A model generated the notes under the pieces. That model searched no databases. It was not told where the DNA came from and saw only the letters and a list, made by a program, of their open reading frames with translations. A stretch of 64,000 bases of DNA from Erigeron canadensis (lineage: Eukaryota > Streptophyta > Magnoliopsida > Asterales > Asteraceae): the NCBI RefSeq assembly GCF_010389155.1, contig NC_057767.1, forward strand, positions 20,285,723 to 20,349,722, in the 5' to 3' direction. Both the position numbers and the translations under genes were made by a program. Positions 43,075-55,044 of the stretch are shown here, piece after piece. Position 1 is the first letter of the stretch; every line of letters begins with the position of its first letter.

Positions 43075-43630
43075 TTTCTTCGGTTTATGAGAAGCTCGTT
43101 TAATCTTCCCAACAGCACAAGAAGGACAGACATGCTCACTCTCATACTTATAGTCCGGCAAGCCTTCCACAAGATGCTTGTTGACCAAAGTATTGATGGT
43201 TGGAAAATTTAGGTGAGAAAGCCTTCTATGCCACAACCAAGAATTCTTTGATGTAGCTTTTGAAATGAGACAAATATTGTCGGTTGGTTGGTTATCATCA
43301 AGATTGACGGTAAAAAGGTTATCATCGCGGTCGCCACACAGAATGTCAACTCCATCTAGAGTTTGGACTTTGCAAAGAGATTGTCGAAAAAGAACTTGAA
43401 GATTGTTGTCACAGAATTGTCCAACACTGAACAAGTTATGATTTAATCCTTCAACATACTGAACTTTCTTGATGACAATTCCATTGCATTCAATGTCTCC
43501 ATAACCTAAGATAGGAGCGAAATTGTTGTTCCCAAATCGAACAGTTCCCATGAATCGTTCGATAAAGTTCTTGAGCAATGCTTTATTGCCAGTCATGTGT
43601 TTTGAACACCCAGAATCGAGTATCTAAACA
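41098..43630 (-). pseudogene. C: pol, upstream part (protease, integrase, first RT copy)
   Basis: From 43630: protease ILDSGCSKHMTGN (Asp-Ser-Gly), just after an in-frame TAG. The His/Cys integrase N-terminus follows (LWHRRLSHL near 43235, CPSC near 43130), then the core with MDLCGPM, SDNGTKF and [13 protein letters not shown] Ser-rich linker follows (near 42100), then RT with [12 protein letters not shown] (near 41555) and YVDDIIF (near 41150). Several stops and a frameshift near 42290 are present. Confidence 0.88.
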
Positions 43631-43660
43631 CAGATGGTTATATCCTGCAATCAAAGAAAT

Positions 43661-46600
43661 TTAACCGACTTTAGGTACCCACTTGAAGACGGGTCCTTTG
43701 TGGTTAGTTAACACAGGCAGGGTATATAACTTAGGAATTGCATTCAAACATTCTTTAGAATCAACATGAGCATTAACAAGCACATTATCAATAAGCACAT
43801 TTGGATAAAAAGTACGAACATTCACACATGAATTAAAAGTAACATGTCTACCAGCATTCAAACCATACACACGAGAACAAGAATTAACATTGTTTACAAC
43901 ATCACAAGGCCTAGCCTTGGCACCATTATCATTGTTTTTCACTGAGGACTTAAAAGATAAATTGTTTGACTCAACAGAAACATGCTTCTTCTTACTACCA
44001 GCTTTTCTCCTTTGTCTTTTCTTTTTTTTCTCAACATTAGTGAACTTAGGTACTAACAACTTAGCTACCCATTTAATATCACTATTTATGCTCTTTCCAC
44101 CTGTTGAATTGACACTAAGAAGATTAGAACGAGGATTTTGAAGCACTTTTATCTTTTTAGACTCTTTTGGAGGTGCGGAAACTTCTTGTTTCTTAGGTTT
44201 ATCATGAGAAAACCAGCCATATCTAACCCTATACCTAGTTGCACCATTAGAAGTATCCTTAGTCAGCAAAACTGAGCTAGACTTAGACACTTTAGGTAAT
44301 GAACTAGATTTAGAGTTAGACGAAGAAACATTTGGATTGATTTTCAGAAGTTTTACTTTGTTGTACTTGATTTTGGGAATGGTCTCAACTTGTTTGGTTT
44401 TGACATGCTTATCCGGGGTAGAACACTTTGTTTCTAACTTAATGGTTTTTGTGACGGTCTTTGGTTCAGTCTTGACGAGTTTGGAAATAACTCGTTTCTT
44501 TGAATAATATGAAGTTGGAACATTGGAAAATGGTTTTTGAGATTCTTCTTTTGTTTCAAACTTGATTTTGGTAGATTCAATCTTTTTCTCAGTTTCAGAA
44601 TCAAAAACATATTCTCCCTCCATGAATTTATCAAAATCATTTTTTGTGAAAAGTTTCACTGGAGAAAGTTTTGAAAAATCAGCAATCTTAGTTTCCATCT
44701 TCACATCATGGGTAGTCTCAGGAATTTGGTCGACTTGAACTGACACATCTTTGGTTTCACAAGAAATTTGAGTATAAGTATCAACACCTATACTAGCAAT
44801 AAGCTTAGGGTGAACAACTAACTCATCAAGAGTATCACAAGTGAAAAACCTATAGAAGTACCATATCAAAACTAAACTATGTGCAAGTTCGTCATTAAAT
44901 AAATTAGATTGCACATAATCATCAGCTAAAACAGTAGCAGCATTTTGACATGAACATTCAAGAGAATCAGTCAAGGTCTGAGTGGAGGAATTTGTAGATG
45001 AAACACAAGTAGTCTGGGTAGAATGGTCTACTAAAGCACTTAGGTCAGTTTGAGTAGAAACATTCACACAAACTTTCTTAGTATCTACAACAATCAATTT
45101 ATCCTCCGAATTCGGACTTTGAGACTTTAAGTGATTAATAACATTTTGTTGAGATTCCACCTTTTGTTGCAAACCTTCTATTTGTTTTTCCAAAATTGTG
45201 GATGGAACATACATTTTAGTAGGTTTAGGTGAAGGACTAACAGATTCTTGGTTTTGAAAATTCGATGCAATTTTCTTCCAATTTAAAAATTGAAGACTCT
45301 TTTGTTTTGTAAGAAGCATTTAGAGCATCGTAATTAACCAAAAATTCATCTTTAGGTTTCTCAACTTCATCGGTCTCAAATTCGTTATCCAATGGACGAA
45401 TAAATTGTTGTACCATACCAAGTCGAAGGAATTTTTCATCATACAAAGGTTCTATTTCATCCTTGGCTTTTTGCAGTGGTGTGATATTCTCGAATCCCAA
45501 CCCGAGAAGAAGATCATCTTTTGCAATTTTTGACTTGTTAAAATAGGCAGTGAAATCCAAGAGAGGGTTTTGTTCAACTTTATATAACTTCTCTTGATAG
45601 AAAAGTATATTCTTTTTAAATTCCTCAACTTGTTTTTCAAGATTTCCAATCTCAACGCCTTTTAGAAAAAAAGTATGATTTAAGTCAGAAATCTTCCTTT
45701 CGAGTTCAACGTTGTTTGGTTTAGCTTCTTAAAGCTTCTTATTGAGAATATCAACATCCATTTGTCTAGCATTTGCCCGAAGCCATTCATTGGTCTTTTG
45801 AATTTCAAGATCTTGATTGGCTTTTTCAAGATCTTGAATGGTCTTTTCAAGATTAAGACATTTTTCTAATAACTTTGAATCAAGAGAGGCATTCAACTCA
45901 CATTCTTTAACCAACATCCTTTCTTTATATAATTGAAAGTCTTGTTTAATAGTATCATGATCAAAAAGTAATTTTGAATATTCTTCAAGGAGTTTTGAAA
46001 ATTCACTTTTAGATAATGAAATACTATTTTGCAAACTTTTGTTTTTGTTGGCTAAAGTCTTAATATGAGTTGTCAAGTTAGATAGAGCTAAAGTAAGTGA
46101 CTCTTTGTCTCTAACTAATGAAAGAGTAGAGTTAAGATTTACCTCATCATCAGGGTACTCATCATCAGTGCTTTCAGCCTCAAAAGCTTTGTTCTTGGCC
46201 AACCTCGCCATAAAGCAAACATTAGCAGAAAGATCTTCATCTTCATCATCTGAGAGCAATAGCCATTTGTCATCTTCAGCAAGTAATGCATGACCAGCTT
46301 CCACTTGCTTGGCTAATAACATCTTGTGCTTGTAGTACTCATAGTTCCGCTTACGAGGTTGTTTGCAATCAATAGCAAAATGACCAGGAATACCACAATT
46401 GTAGCACTTTTTGTCAGATGCTTTACCCTTCTCAACAACTTGTTTCTCATAGCCTTCTTTTTTTTCAACATGCTTTGATCCAGCTGATTCACCTTGTTCA
46501 TAATTCTTGGAATGATAGTGTTCCTTCTTGGGAAATGCACTTGTTGAAGAAGTGCGGAGATTGTTATTTGTAGGCCTCGCTTTGTAGAACTTTTTCTTGA

Positions 46601-47447
46601 AATGCTTAGTTACCACGGCAAGAGCTTGATAAAGTTCATCTGAGACACCATCTCCTGTAGCCATCCTATCATCTCCCTCCTCATCAGATGAAGAAATAAC
46701 CACCATTTGCCTTTTAGGAGCTTCAGAAACCTCCTTTTCAACAATCAATGCCAAAGGATCAGAAGATACAACTTCTGGCATTTTGTTTGATGAAGCATTG
46801 TTTAGAACTTGATGTTCATTGAGTTTGAAGGATTCATGAAGATTATGGATGGTGAACTTGGCCAGATTTTGATGTTGCTTAATTTGTGTTCCATAATCTT
46901 CCCATTCAGGACCAAGAGCTTTGATGAATTTGATGTTTAACTCAATCTCTGATTTGTTGACATTGTTCTTCCTAAGTTCATTTATGACATTGCAGAATCT
47001 ACAGTAGACAGCCTCTAGGGATTCATTTGGCAAATTGTTGAAGTTGTCAAACTCAGTCAACACATTTGTCAATCTTATTGTTGAAGTCACGTCAGATCCT
47101 TCCATTTGTCTTGCCACCTCATCTCATATCTCCTTGGCTGTATCATAAGAATCAACAGAACCATAGATTTTATCTGGTAGTGCTTTGTATAAGCATGATC
47201 TAGCTCTGTTATCTGTAGCTGTTCGATCTTTTTGTTCAGCATTCAAAAGATCAAGAGTGAGTATTGCACCGGTAGTGGGATGGCGATGAACTGCAAGTCC
47301 ATTAAGAATGGAATCTTTAAGTAGGTGACCATTTGGTTGACATTCCACATAGTCCATGAATCTTTTCTTCCATAGTCCATAAGAACCACGGTAGAGAACT
47401 GGAGGTCTTGTATCGAAACCCAATGCCAATGCTTCACGAGAAGCCAT
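43661..47447 (-). pseudogene. C: long gag region
   Basis: The start codon at 47447 begins MASREALALGF, then LWKKRFMDYVE, a copia gag N-terminal domain. An in-frame TGA lies at about 47124. The UBN2-type gag domain follows (LEAVYCRFCNVINELR, LGPEWEDY), then a CCHC knuckle CYNCGIPGHFAIDC (about 46406-46365), and a long coiled-coil stretch to 45729 with a stop. Further Ser/Lys-rich coding at 45655-43661 contains a frameshift near 45270. The total length, about 1250 codons, is long for a copia gag and fits SIRE-like elements. Confidence 0.8.
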
Positions 47448-48480
47448 TTGAAAGAGATTTGTTTTGAAACTTGAAATGAAATGAGAGTTTAAAAAAAACA
47501 GGAAGTGAAACGATCTTGATGAAGATCGTTCTAGGTGAAGATCGTTTGTGGAAGATCGTCCTAGATTTGAAAAAGAAGCAAGACGATTGAATGGAAGATC
47601 GTCTTGGAAGAAATTCAGTGGAATTTGTCTAAGTGCGAAATGAAATTGAAATAGAGATATGTTTTTGGATTTTTGAAAATGAGAATTTAAATTGAATTAA
47701 AGGAATTGAAAATGAAAATTGAGAAATTAAAGACTTGGAAATGAAACGATCTTGTTTAAGATCGTCTTAGAATTTTGAAGTGAAAATGAAACGATCTTGT
47801 TTAAGATCGTCTTAGTTTTCTGCCTTAATTTTCAAAGTAAACCACTTTGAATTGACTAAAACCGATCCTTTCGGATTAGTTAGCCACAATCAATACTTCA
47901 CACCACAACCACTTGCTAGAACAATCTTGTGAAGATCATCCTACAAGCCACAACACACAGAGTATGAACGAAAGAAAATTCAAGCACTGAGACGATCTGC
48001 AGAAGATCCTTCTAGTGAGAATCGTCCTGAGATCATCTTCTTCAACACATCAGTTTTCAAAAACTCCATTGATGACTTTTAAAACTTCAATATCTTTCAA
48101 ATTACTTGGAGTTAGAACGTGAAATTACTTGCAAAACGTTTGTTGTCACATCCGTAACAAATCCTTGAACAAAATTCAGCTAAAAACACAACAGAATCAA
48201 AATCCGAAATTTGAGCGCCAAAATCTAAAAATTCAATCTCGAGTTCTAGATTGAATTGAAACTTGAAACTTAACAGGATTATGTTTTAAGCTATAAGGAA
48301 TCTAAATTTGAACAAAAATTGATGATTTTATGTGATTTAAACGATGAAAAATGATGAAACAGGGGACGATATGAAAACAGTTTTTGAATTTCATTTTTGA
48401 TGAAATTGAGATCAAAAACAGTTATGGATCGATATCAAAAACAGTTTTTGATTTTTGATTTTTGATGAAATTTGATTTTT
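47448..48480 (-). other. C: 5' leader with inverted-repeat words
   Basis: A non-coding leader between PBS and gag. It contains many ACGATCTT and AAGATCGT words, several forming perfect hairpins (see 47510-48030). The remaining sequence is A-rich. Confidence 0.65.
47510..48030. repeat. ACGATCTT/AAGATCGT hairpin series in the C leader
   Basis: Perfect 8-bp stems with 4-nt loops lie at 47510-47529, 47746-47765 and 47790-47809 (ACGATCTT-4nt-AAGATCGT). Extra AAGATCGT words are at 47538, 47552 and 47595, and decayed copies near 47921-47940 and 47991-48030. Most are followed by CCTAG, TCTAG or CTTAG. Confidence 0.9.
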
Positions 48481-48492
48481 GCTCTGATACCA
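48481..48492 (-). promoter_or_regulatory. C primer-binding site
   Basis: On the minus strand TGGTATCAGAGC follows the LTR end after two bases. It is complementary to the 3' end of initiator tRNA-Met, the usual copia primer. Confidence 0.9.
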
Positions 48493-48494
48493 CA

Positions 48495-48830
48495 TGTAAT
48501 AACACGATTTTTGCTCTGGATTCGATCTCAACAATGGCGGATGTAAGTGTGTGTGTTCTTGGTGTGTGCATTGAGAGAGAGTATGTGTGTGTGTGTGTTT
48601 TTAGACGGACTGAGGTGTAAGGAAATTATGAAGGTTGTTATTGAAATAGTTATATGTACATGTATATATATATGATACCTAAGGAATGAGGAGTATTTAT
48701 ACTATAAGTCCTTACACATGCTAAACTTTATATTTAGCTCCTCATCCTTAGTTATCATATATCTATGATTTAACAACAAGTAAGTCCACAATCTTAATTA
48801 CAATTTATCACTATTTTTGGATTTCTAACA
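48495..48830 (-). repeat. C: 5' LTR (336 bp)
   Basis: On the minus strand it starts TGTTAGAAATCC at 48830 and ends TTATTACA at 48495. It contains TATAAATA (48701-48694). A related solo LTR (J) with a TSD is at 50035-50357. Confidence 0.85.
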
Positions 48831-49862
48831 GGTTTGATAACTGGTGTGATCCAAGTCCATTAATTAATCATTTATCTGCCCGTTTGATTAATAATGCAGG
48901 TTTTAGCCTCAAGGATTCAGTCTCTAGACTTATTTCTGAAGGAGCATGGTCGTGGCCTGCGGATTGGAACGATAAATTCCAAAATGTTCAGATTCCTACT
49001 TTTGTGCAAGATAAACAGGATGAACTAAGTTGGAAGAACAGTGCAGAATTTCAAGAGTTTTCTGTTACCATGGTATGGGAGACTATCCGGCCAAGAGGTT
49101 TGGAAGTTCCTTGGTTTCATGTTGTTTGGTTTACTCATTGTATACCAAAGCATGCTTTTCATTTGTGGCTCGTGTTTAGACCGAAGCTCAAGACACAAGA
49201 TGTTCTATCTTCATGGGGGATTCGTGGATGTGCTGATGTTCCTACAGTTTGTGCTTTATGTGAGTTGCAGCCCGATTCCCATGATCATGTATTTTTTGAA
49301 TGTTCTTATGCTACACAAGTTTGGAAAGGGATTTGTGACTATGCAGAGTTGGATCATTATTGCTGTTCATTGGGATGTTCTTGTGAGTTATTTCGTCTTT
49401 TTTGCTAAGAGGGAACGAGCTGATATTATTATTGCAAAGCTAGTTCTTGCAGCTACTACTTATTTTATTTGGCAGGAGAGGAATTCGCGTTTATTCAACA
49501 ACAAAAAAAGATTTGCCAAACAATTAATTGAAGTTAATAAGGCTACTGTTCGTCTCAAATTACTTGCTTTTAGTTTCAAGAAGAAGACGCGAACGGAAGG
49601 GATTCTGGAAGTATGGAAACTACCTAAGTCTTTGTTGCATGTAACACCTTAGGTTTTGTGTTCTTTCGAGTCTAGTATTGTGTTGATCTAGTGGCGATTG
49701 TTTTAGTCATGTATGTGGTTTGTCACATTGCATGATACTGGTTGTTGCTGTTTTTGGCATTATGGTTGTACTTAGTCGTATTGACAAGTCAGTCAATACG
49801 CCTGTTTTTATTGATGATATATAAAATCTAACCAGGGGTGACGGCCTTTTACTGAAAAAAAA
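48831..49862 (+). pseudogene. K: LINE ORF2 C-terminal remnant with A tail
   Basis: The frame reads a plant LINE RT-associated domain: FDNWCDPSPL at the left edge, SVTMVWETIRPRG near 49065, PKHAFHLWL near 49150, CALCELQPDSHDHVFFEC near 49255 to 49300. A frameshift follows near 49360, then YFIWQERNSRLFNNKKR (near 49460-49515) to a stop at 49652. A 3' UTR and A8 (49855-49862) follow. It is a different LINE from the one at 5650. Confidence 0.85.
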
Positions 49863-51060
49863 GAAGCAAACGGTTGATCAGATTAAGTCAAAGTGCTTAC
49901 ATGGATAAGATCTTGAAGCGTTTCAAGATAGAAAATTCTAAGCGAGGTTTTATACCAATGCAAGAAGGACTTGATTTATCTAGCAAGAATGGTGCTTCTA
50001 CACCTGAAGAGGTGGAGCGCATGAAAAGGATTCCTGTAATCAACACGATTTTCTTAACCGAATTCACATCAACAATGGTATCTGGTTAGTGTGTGTGTTC
50101 TTAGTGTTTGTGTGTGTTTTGAGAGAGAATTGGAATCAAGAGTGTAATATTCAGGTGTAATTGGTATGAATAATGTGTTGTTAATCTTCCAAGTTATAAT
50201 TTCTAAGGAATTGAGGGTTATTTATAGTCCAAACTATCTAACTATGCTAATTAACACTATTTAGCCCCTCAACCTTAGAAATTATCAACTCATGACTTAA
50301 CAACAAGTAAGTCCATAACTTAAATTACAATGTATCACTATTTTTGGATTTCTAACAATTCCTTATGCTTCGGCTATAAGATCTATTATGTATGCGGTAA
50401 GATGCATAGACCTGACATTGCGTTCGTGCAAAATATAGTTAGTCGCTATTAGCATAATCCTGGAGAGGATCACTGGACTGCTGTAAAGAATATTCTGAAG
50501 TACATGCGTGCTACTAAAGATGTATTTTTGGTGTATGGAGGAAATCCTGACATAGAACTCAAGGTAACTGGATACTGTGATGCTGGATTTCAGACTGATA
50601 GAGATGATACAAAATCTCAGTCGGGATACGTCTTTGTTTTAAATGGAGGCGCGGTGGATTAGAAGAGCAAGGAGCAAACCACATTTGCTATGTCTGCTAC
50701 AGAGTGTGAGTACATTGTCGCTTTAGATGCCGCTATGGAAGCTGTCTGGATCAGGAAGTTTATTTATGGGCTTGACGTGATGCCCTCAAATAACACACCT
50801 ATGGATATGTACTGTGATAATATGGGAGCTATTGTCATTGCCAACGAACCAGGAGTTCAGAAAGGTGCCAGACATTAGCAGAAAAGATACCACTATGTTC
50901 AAGAGCAAATCGAATCGGGTAAATCAATTTACTCAAAGTTCACACTGATTGTAACCTAGCAGATCCTTTTACAAAGGCTTTGTCAAAAGGAAAGATCGAT
51001 AAGCATGCCGAGGGCATAGGTCTTAAATTAGCTGGTTATATCATGTAATTTTGTGATTGG
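49863..51060 (+). pseudogene. H: RT C-terminus and RNase H remnant
   Basis: Starting near 49872 the frame reads RLSQSAYMDKILKRFKIENS. It is interrupted by solo LTR J after RMKRIP, then continues YASAIRSIMYAVRC. RNase H has TGYCDAGFQ (near 50570), SQSGYVF, SATECEYIVA (near 50695) and MYCDNMGA (near 50808). Stops near 50660, 50878 and 50955 and frame changes break it. Protease, integrase and most of RT are missing. Confidence 0.85.
50035..50357 (-). repeat. J: solo LTR of C's family (323 bp)
   Basis: It has the same ends and orientation as the C 5' LTR and lies in the RT frame of H with an exact TSD attcc (50030-50034 and 50358-50362). Removing it and one TSD copy restores the neighbouring RT reading. 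It arose by LTR-LTR recombination of a full element. Confidence 0.92.
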
Positions 51061-51862
51061 TATTTGGATAAGGGATGTAAACACTCGTTATTTCAATAAA
51101 TGGATTATATACTTGATATAAGTGGTTTCATTTCATAATGATTGTGTCCTATATTTGCATGTTTAAATCCATGAATGTTTTAAATATTCTAAATATCCGT
51201 TGTCGATTAACTATATGGGAATATAGTTAAACTAAGACATATGTGAGAGATTGGTTATATTCTTGAGAATATATGAAAATGGTCCTGCCAAACTCACATG
51301 ATATCCAAAGAGGTGCATATTAGATTAACCCACTTAACGAATTATCATTTTATGGATCGGCGTCATTAAGTGAAATTCGTGAAATGGTTACTTTAGTTAT
51401 CCTTGACTTGAGATGCAAGTAGGTTATGCATGTATGGATCACATTTTCTAGATATAGTTCTAACTGTCCTGAACAAGGTAGTAATAAAGGACTATTTTCG
51501 ACATGACTTGACACTTGTAGTCAAAACAAGATTTATTCCTTCAATTTGCAACTAAAGAATAATACCATTTGGCACCCTCATTGATTAATTAAGATGTTTG
51601 TACGGCCGTACCCAAATGAACTCCAGAAGTTGTCTCGATTAATTTGGTAATCTTGATTAGTTTTTAAAATGAGAAACATAATCGTTATATTATGAAATGA
51701 CATTGATCTATATCCATAATTAACAAGGGTATCTGAAACAAAGGGATATTAAAGACTAAATCATTTCAAATGATACTTTAAGAAACTATACTTAAATATT
51801 TTCGGGAGGATTGGCGTGTTGCTAGACGCTAACCAATGTTATTGCCTTTATATAACATGCTC

Positions 51863-51871
51863 AAGTGGGAG
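51863..51871 (+). promoter_or_regulatory. H polypurine tract
   Basis: AAGTGGGAG directly precedes the LTR start (TGTTGG at 51873), as expected for the plus-strand primer. Confidence 0.75.
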
Positions 51872-51872
51872 C

Positions 51873-52585
51873 TGTTGGTATATGATCACGTAATAATAAA
51901 CGCATGTCCGGAAATCATTTAAGCCTACGGGGTTACACAAAATGACACGTAAACTCTGTATAATTAATTAATGTATTAAAGTAATATATTAATTAATATG
52001 ATCATGAAATAGTTAATTAAAGTATATTAAAGGTTTAATAGTGTTTAATTAGTTAAAAGAGGAGGTGTAAAAGTGAAATTAGGAATTAGTGTTGTTTCCT
52101 AATTCCACACCAAAGGGGGCCGAAAATTCCAAGGCTTTTAGGCCTTGGGATTACTTGTCCATCAGGTTTAAAACCCTCCTAATTAAGCCTATAAATAGAG
52201 GGCTTAGGCTTAAGGGTTTTACATACTTACATACAAGACAATAGACTTGAAAATCTCTCCTCTCTCCCTTCTTTGTTCAATCGGCCGAAAGCAAAAACTC
52301 AAGGGGTTTTGGGTTTAGGGTTTCGATATTTAGGGTTCTACACAAAGGGTTTTGTGAGTTCGTAATCGGGTACTAGCATACGATATAGGGGTGTGAAGTG
52401 TTTGATCGTAGAGAGGTTTTACTTTAAACCCTATTATAATAATTATTATTATTATTAATAATATTATTGGAAGCTTTGCGCAAAGATATACGTTTTGATT
52501 TTCTCTTTGTTAATTAATATGATTGCATATATGTTTCTATTTCGCTGCGTGATTTGTTATGTGTGTATGTTCATATATTCTAACA
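51873..52585 (+). repeat. H: 3' LTR (713 bp)
   Basis: It starts TGTTGGTATATG and ends TTCTAACA. It has CTATAAATAG (52189-52198) as its TATA box. It is uninterrupted and provides the template that shows where A split the 5' LTR. Confidence 0.88.
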
Positions 52586-52590
52586 TTAGA

Positions 52591-52757
52591 TGTCATGAGT
52601 ATGTGGATGGATGGTAATTAATGTGACTATAGTGGTGATTCTAGTGTTTTCTGAATGTATGTTTTAAGCAAGTCGAGAGATAAATGGCATTAGTCATTAG
52701 TGTCAAGTTCTTGATTTCGAATTATGGTTTACACTTTACATCATCACTAGTTATTAT
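52591..52757. other. Flanking DNA right of the H insertion
   Basis: It continues the flank that stops at 14552. No gene was recognised. Confidence 0.6.
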
Positions 52758-52995
52758 TATATATAGAGAGAAAAAGTTTGAATTAACTAAAAATAAGTAT
52801 TAAAGTAAAACAAATTAAATAATATCTTAACCACTTGATTATGTTAAAATTAATGCACTAAAATTCTCTAAAAAAAACAAGTATATGTAAAGATACTCGA
52901 AGATTTTCATGATGCACAATGATATTATTTTAATAGAAAAAAAGTTTTATTTATTTTACTTTAATATATGTTTTATTTGAACAATAACATAATAT
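52758..52995. mobile_element. MITE-like inverted-repeat element, copy 2
   Basis: Diverged relative of 9072-9269 in the same orientation (shared GTAAAACAAAT, TTAATGCAC and the TTCATGATGCA block). Its borders are approximate. Confidence 0.45.
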
Positions 52996-53000
52996 ATATA

Positions 53001-53178
53001 GAGAAAAATGAGTATGAGGTTGTTATGCACCCAACTTGGGTGAAAAACCCCTTACATACCAATATTTTAATATTTTGAATAAATGTTTGGCCCCCATGAT
53101 TTTTATTGTTTAAAAAAAGGTATGTGGGGTTTTTCACCCAACTTAGATGCCTAACAACCTCATATTTTCTTCCCCATA
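53001..53178. mobile_element. MITE with ~45-bp terminal inverted repeats, copy 2
   Basis: Left end GAGTATGAGGTTGTTATGC and right end GCCTAACAACCTCATATTTTC are inverted. A TTGGGTGAAAAACCCC block is part of the inverted repeat. It matches 12102-12278. TA-rich flanks hide the TSD. Confidence 0.7.
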
Positions 53179-53182
53179 TATA

Positions 53183-54300
53183 TGTAACACCCTGACTAAG
53201 GCGGAAACACGAGATGCCACAGAACGACATAGTACAAAAGATTTAAATATAAAACATCAATACAAGTTTCCAAATGACATTCAAACCCAAAAGATTACAA
53301 GTTCAAGATGACGTTTAAATCCATTACACAATCCACAAATCCAAATCAAAAGATAAATTGTTTGCATTACAAACCGTCAGACAATGAACCAAAAGAGCAA
53401 TCAAAGAAGCGGCCATGCTCAAACCTATTGCTCTAAACCTGAAAAGCATGAAGAAAAAGTGTCAACTACGAGAGTTGAGTGAGTTCATAGGTTTTAACTA
53501 ACAATATATATATATACCAATCATATTCAACGATAATGAGTTATGAAACTTCCAAGTATTCTTTCAAATAATTATTTCCAAAGCGTATGTCCAACTTGTA
53601 ATATCCAACATTATAATAATAATATCAATATCATTTAGCCACGAGGGCATAATTCAAGTAAACATTGATGAGTAAATGCTTGAGCCACTACTACTACCAT
53701 TTTATCAAGTCCAACAATATATATATAATTCATTTCATAGCACAAGCTGTTAATCAAGTGCCGCATTAATAATAATAGGGTCGTGCCATGGAGACAACCA
53801 TTTAAATTTAAGGTAGCTAGAGCACCACTATGGTCGGACTGGAAGTGAAGGTCGTCACAAAGGCAAGTTACACTTATGGGTGGTGGACGAAACCTAGTTG
53901 CGCAACTTTCTAACTACATCCACTCTCGGAGTAAATAGTAGTGTACCGAAAGAAAACGGGTTGACATAACTCATGCTTATCATAAAAAATTTATCACATT
54001 GAACATACAAACAATTTCATTTCATAATCATATTATCAAATATCATTTCATATATATGTATATAAAAGCAATTTCATTTATATATCATGTTTTTCATCCT
54101 GATAGTTAAACACAAAAAATAGTTTGAAAGGGGGCTATGACTCACTTGATTGTAGTATGAAAAGGGCTGATCAAAAGTGAGGTCTTCGTCTAGTGGTGTC
54201 GTTCCTCAAGCAAGCCTAAACCATGGTATTTAAAATATACACAACGTAAGTGTGTGTTGCATGAACTAGTAAGCTAGAACATGAGATGTATGCTAGTAGA
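53183..54300. repeat. Possible LTR fragment with a TGTAACACCC start
   Basis: It begins TGTAACACCCTGAC, like gypsy LTRs such as the one in B. No matching end or partner was found, and the right limit is a guess. No coding sequence. Confidence 0.35.
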
Positions 54301-55044
54301 CTTGTCCATCTTTGGTTGTTTATCAATTATGGAATTCAAGTGCATTATATTGTTCACATCATTTGGTTGGAAGATATTTGGTGGTGATGGTCATTTATAC
54401 AATTTTGTACATTTATTGAAATTTCGGTAGTTTAACTTTGTTTTATATATAATTTCTTTTGCATACTTTGTTTAATAATCATATTTGAAATTTGTGATCT
54501 TATAGTATAAATGTTAATATAATTCTGATTTATTTATTTATTTAATATTATTTAATTAATTATTTATTTATTTTATTGATTTATTAATTAAATAATTCCT
54601 TATAATTAGTTTTAAGTTCTTAATTTATCTTTAAAATTCATGGACAAATATACTTTGATTATTTACAGATTTTAGGCTTTTTGATTTATAATATTATGGT
54701 TTATACATTCATTTGTGCATTATTCCTATTAATTTTAATAACAGTGATTAATTAGTGATTTTTTACTTAATAAATTACCTTTAAATTGTATGAAACTTGA
54801 TTCTTCACTTGTAACTATTTTTCTCCAGTAAGTTTTAGTTACTTTTACCATTGGTAATGTAAATTTAATCAAGTCCATGATTTATATAATTTATTTATTA
54901 ATTTATATATCCTTTAATTACTATTTTAATACATTAAATCACAAAAATACTTAGAAATCACCATATTAAGTTACACAATTTCAGCACCGAATTCACAGAT
55001 TAAATAATGGATTGGATGTGTGTGTGTTTATACAGTCCCAGAAG
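54301..55044. other. AT-rich stretch without a gene
   Basis: Very AT-rich with ATTTATTT/AATTAATT runs. Nothing recognised. Confidence 0.6.

Larger units (their letters stand above)
36651..48830 (-). mobile_element. C: copia element with an internal pol duplication
   Basis: The 5' LTR (48495-48830), PBS (48481-48492), a 1-kb leader, long gag and pol lie in order on the minus strand. A long post-pol region (36651-38203) contains three GGGGGAG purine tracts (near 36707, 36912 and 37512). No 3' LTR was found, so the 3' end is truncated or was lost where it meets LINE piece L. The long gag and pol motifs suggest a SIRE/Maximus-like copia, although the LTR is short for that lineage. Confidence 0.8.
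14553..52585 (+). mobile_element. H: copia element expanded to 38 kb by nested insertions
   Basis: LTR pieces at 14553-14746 and 34347-34637 match the start and middle of a complete LTR at 51873-52585. The outer borders carry an exact 5-bp TSD, ttaga (14548-14552 and 52586-52590). Internal sequence survives only as an RT/RNase H remnant (49863-51060) and a polypurine tract. Everything from the middle of the 5' LTR to the RT domain is missing or replaced. H is the oldest layer of the nest because A, the LINE pieces, C and J all lie in it. Confidence 0.75.

Noticed and set aside
46105..46293. A 62-codon plus-strand frame
   Set aside because: Antisense of the C gag coiled-coil region.
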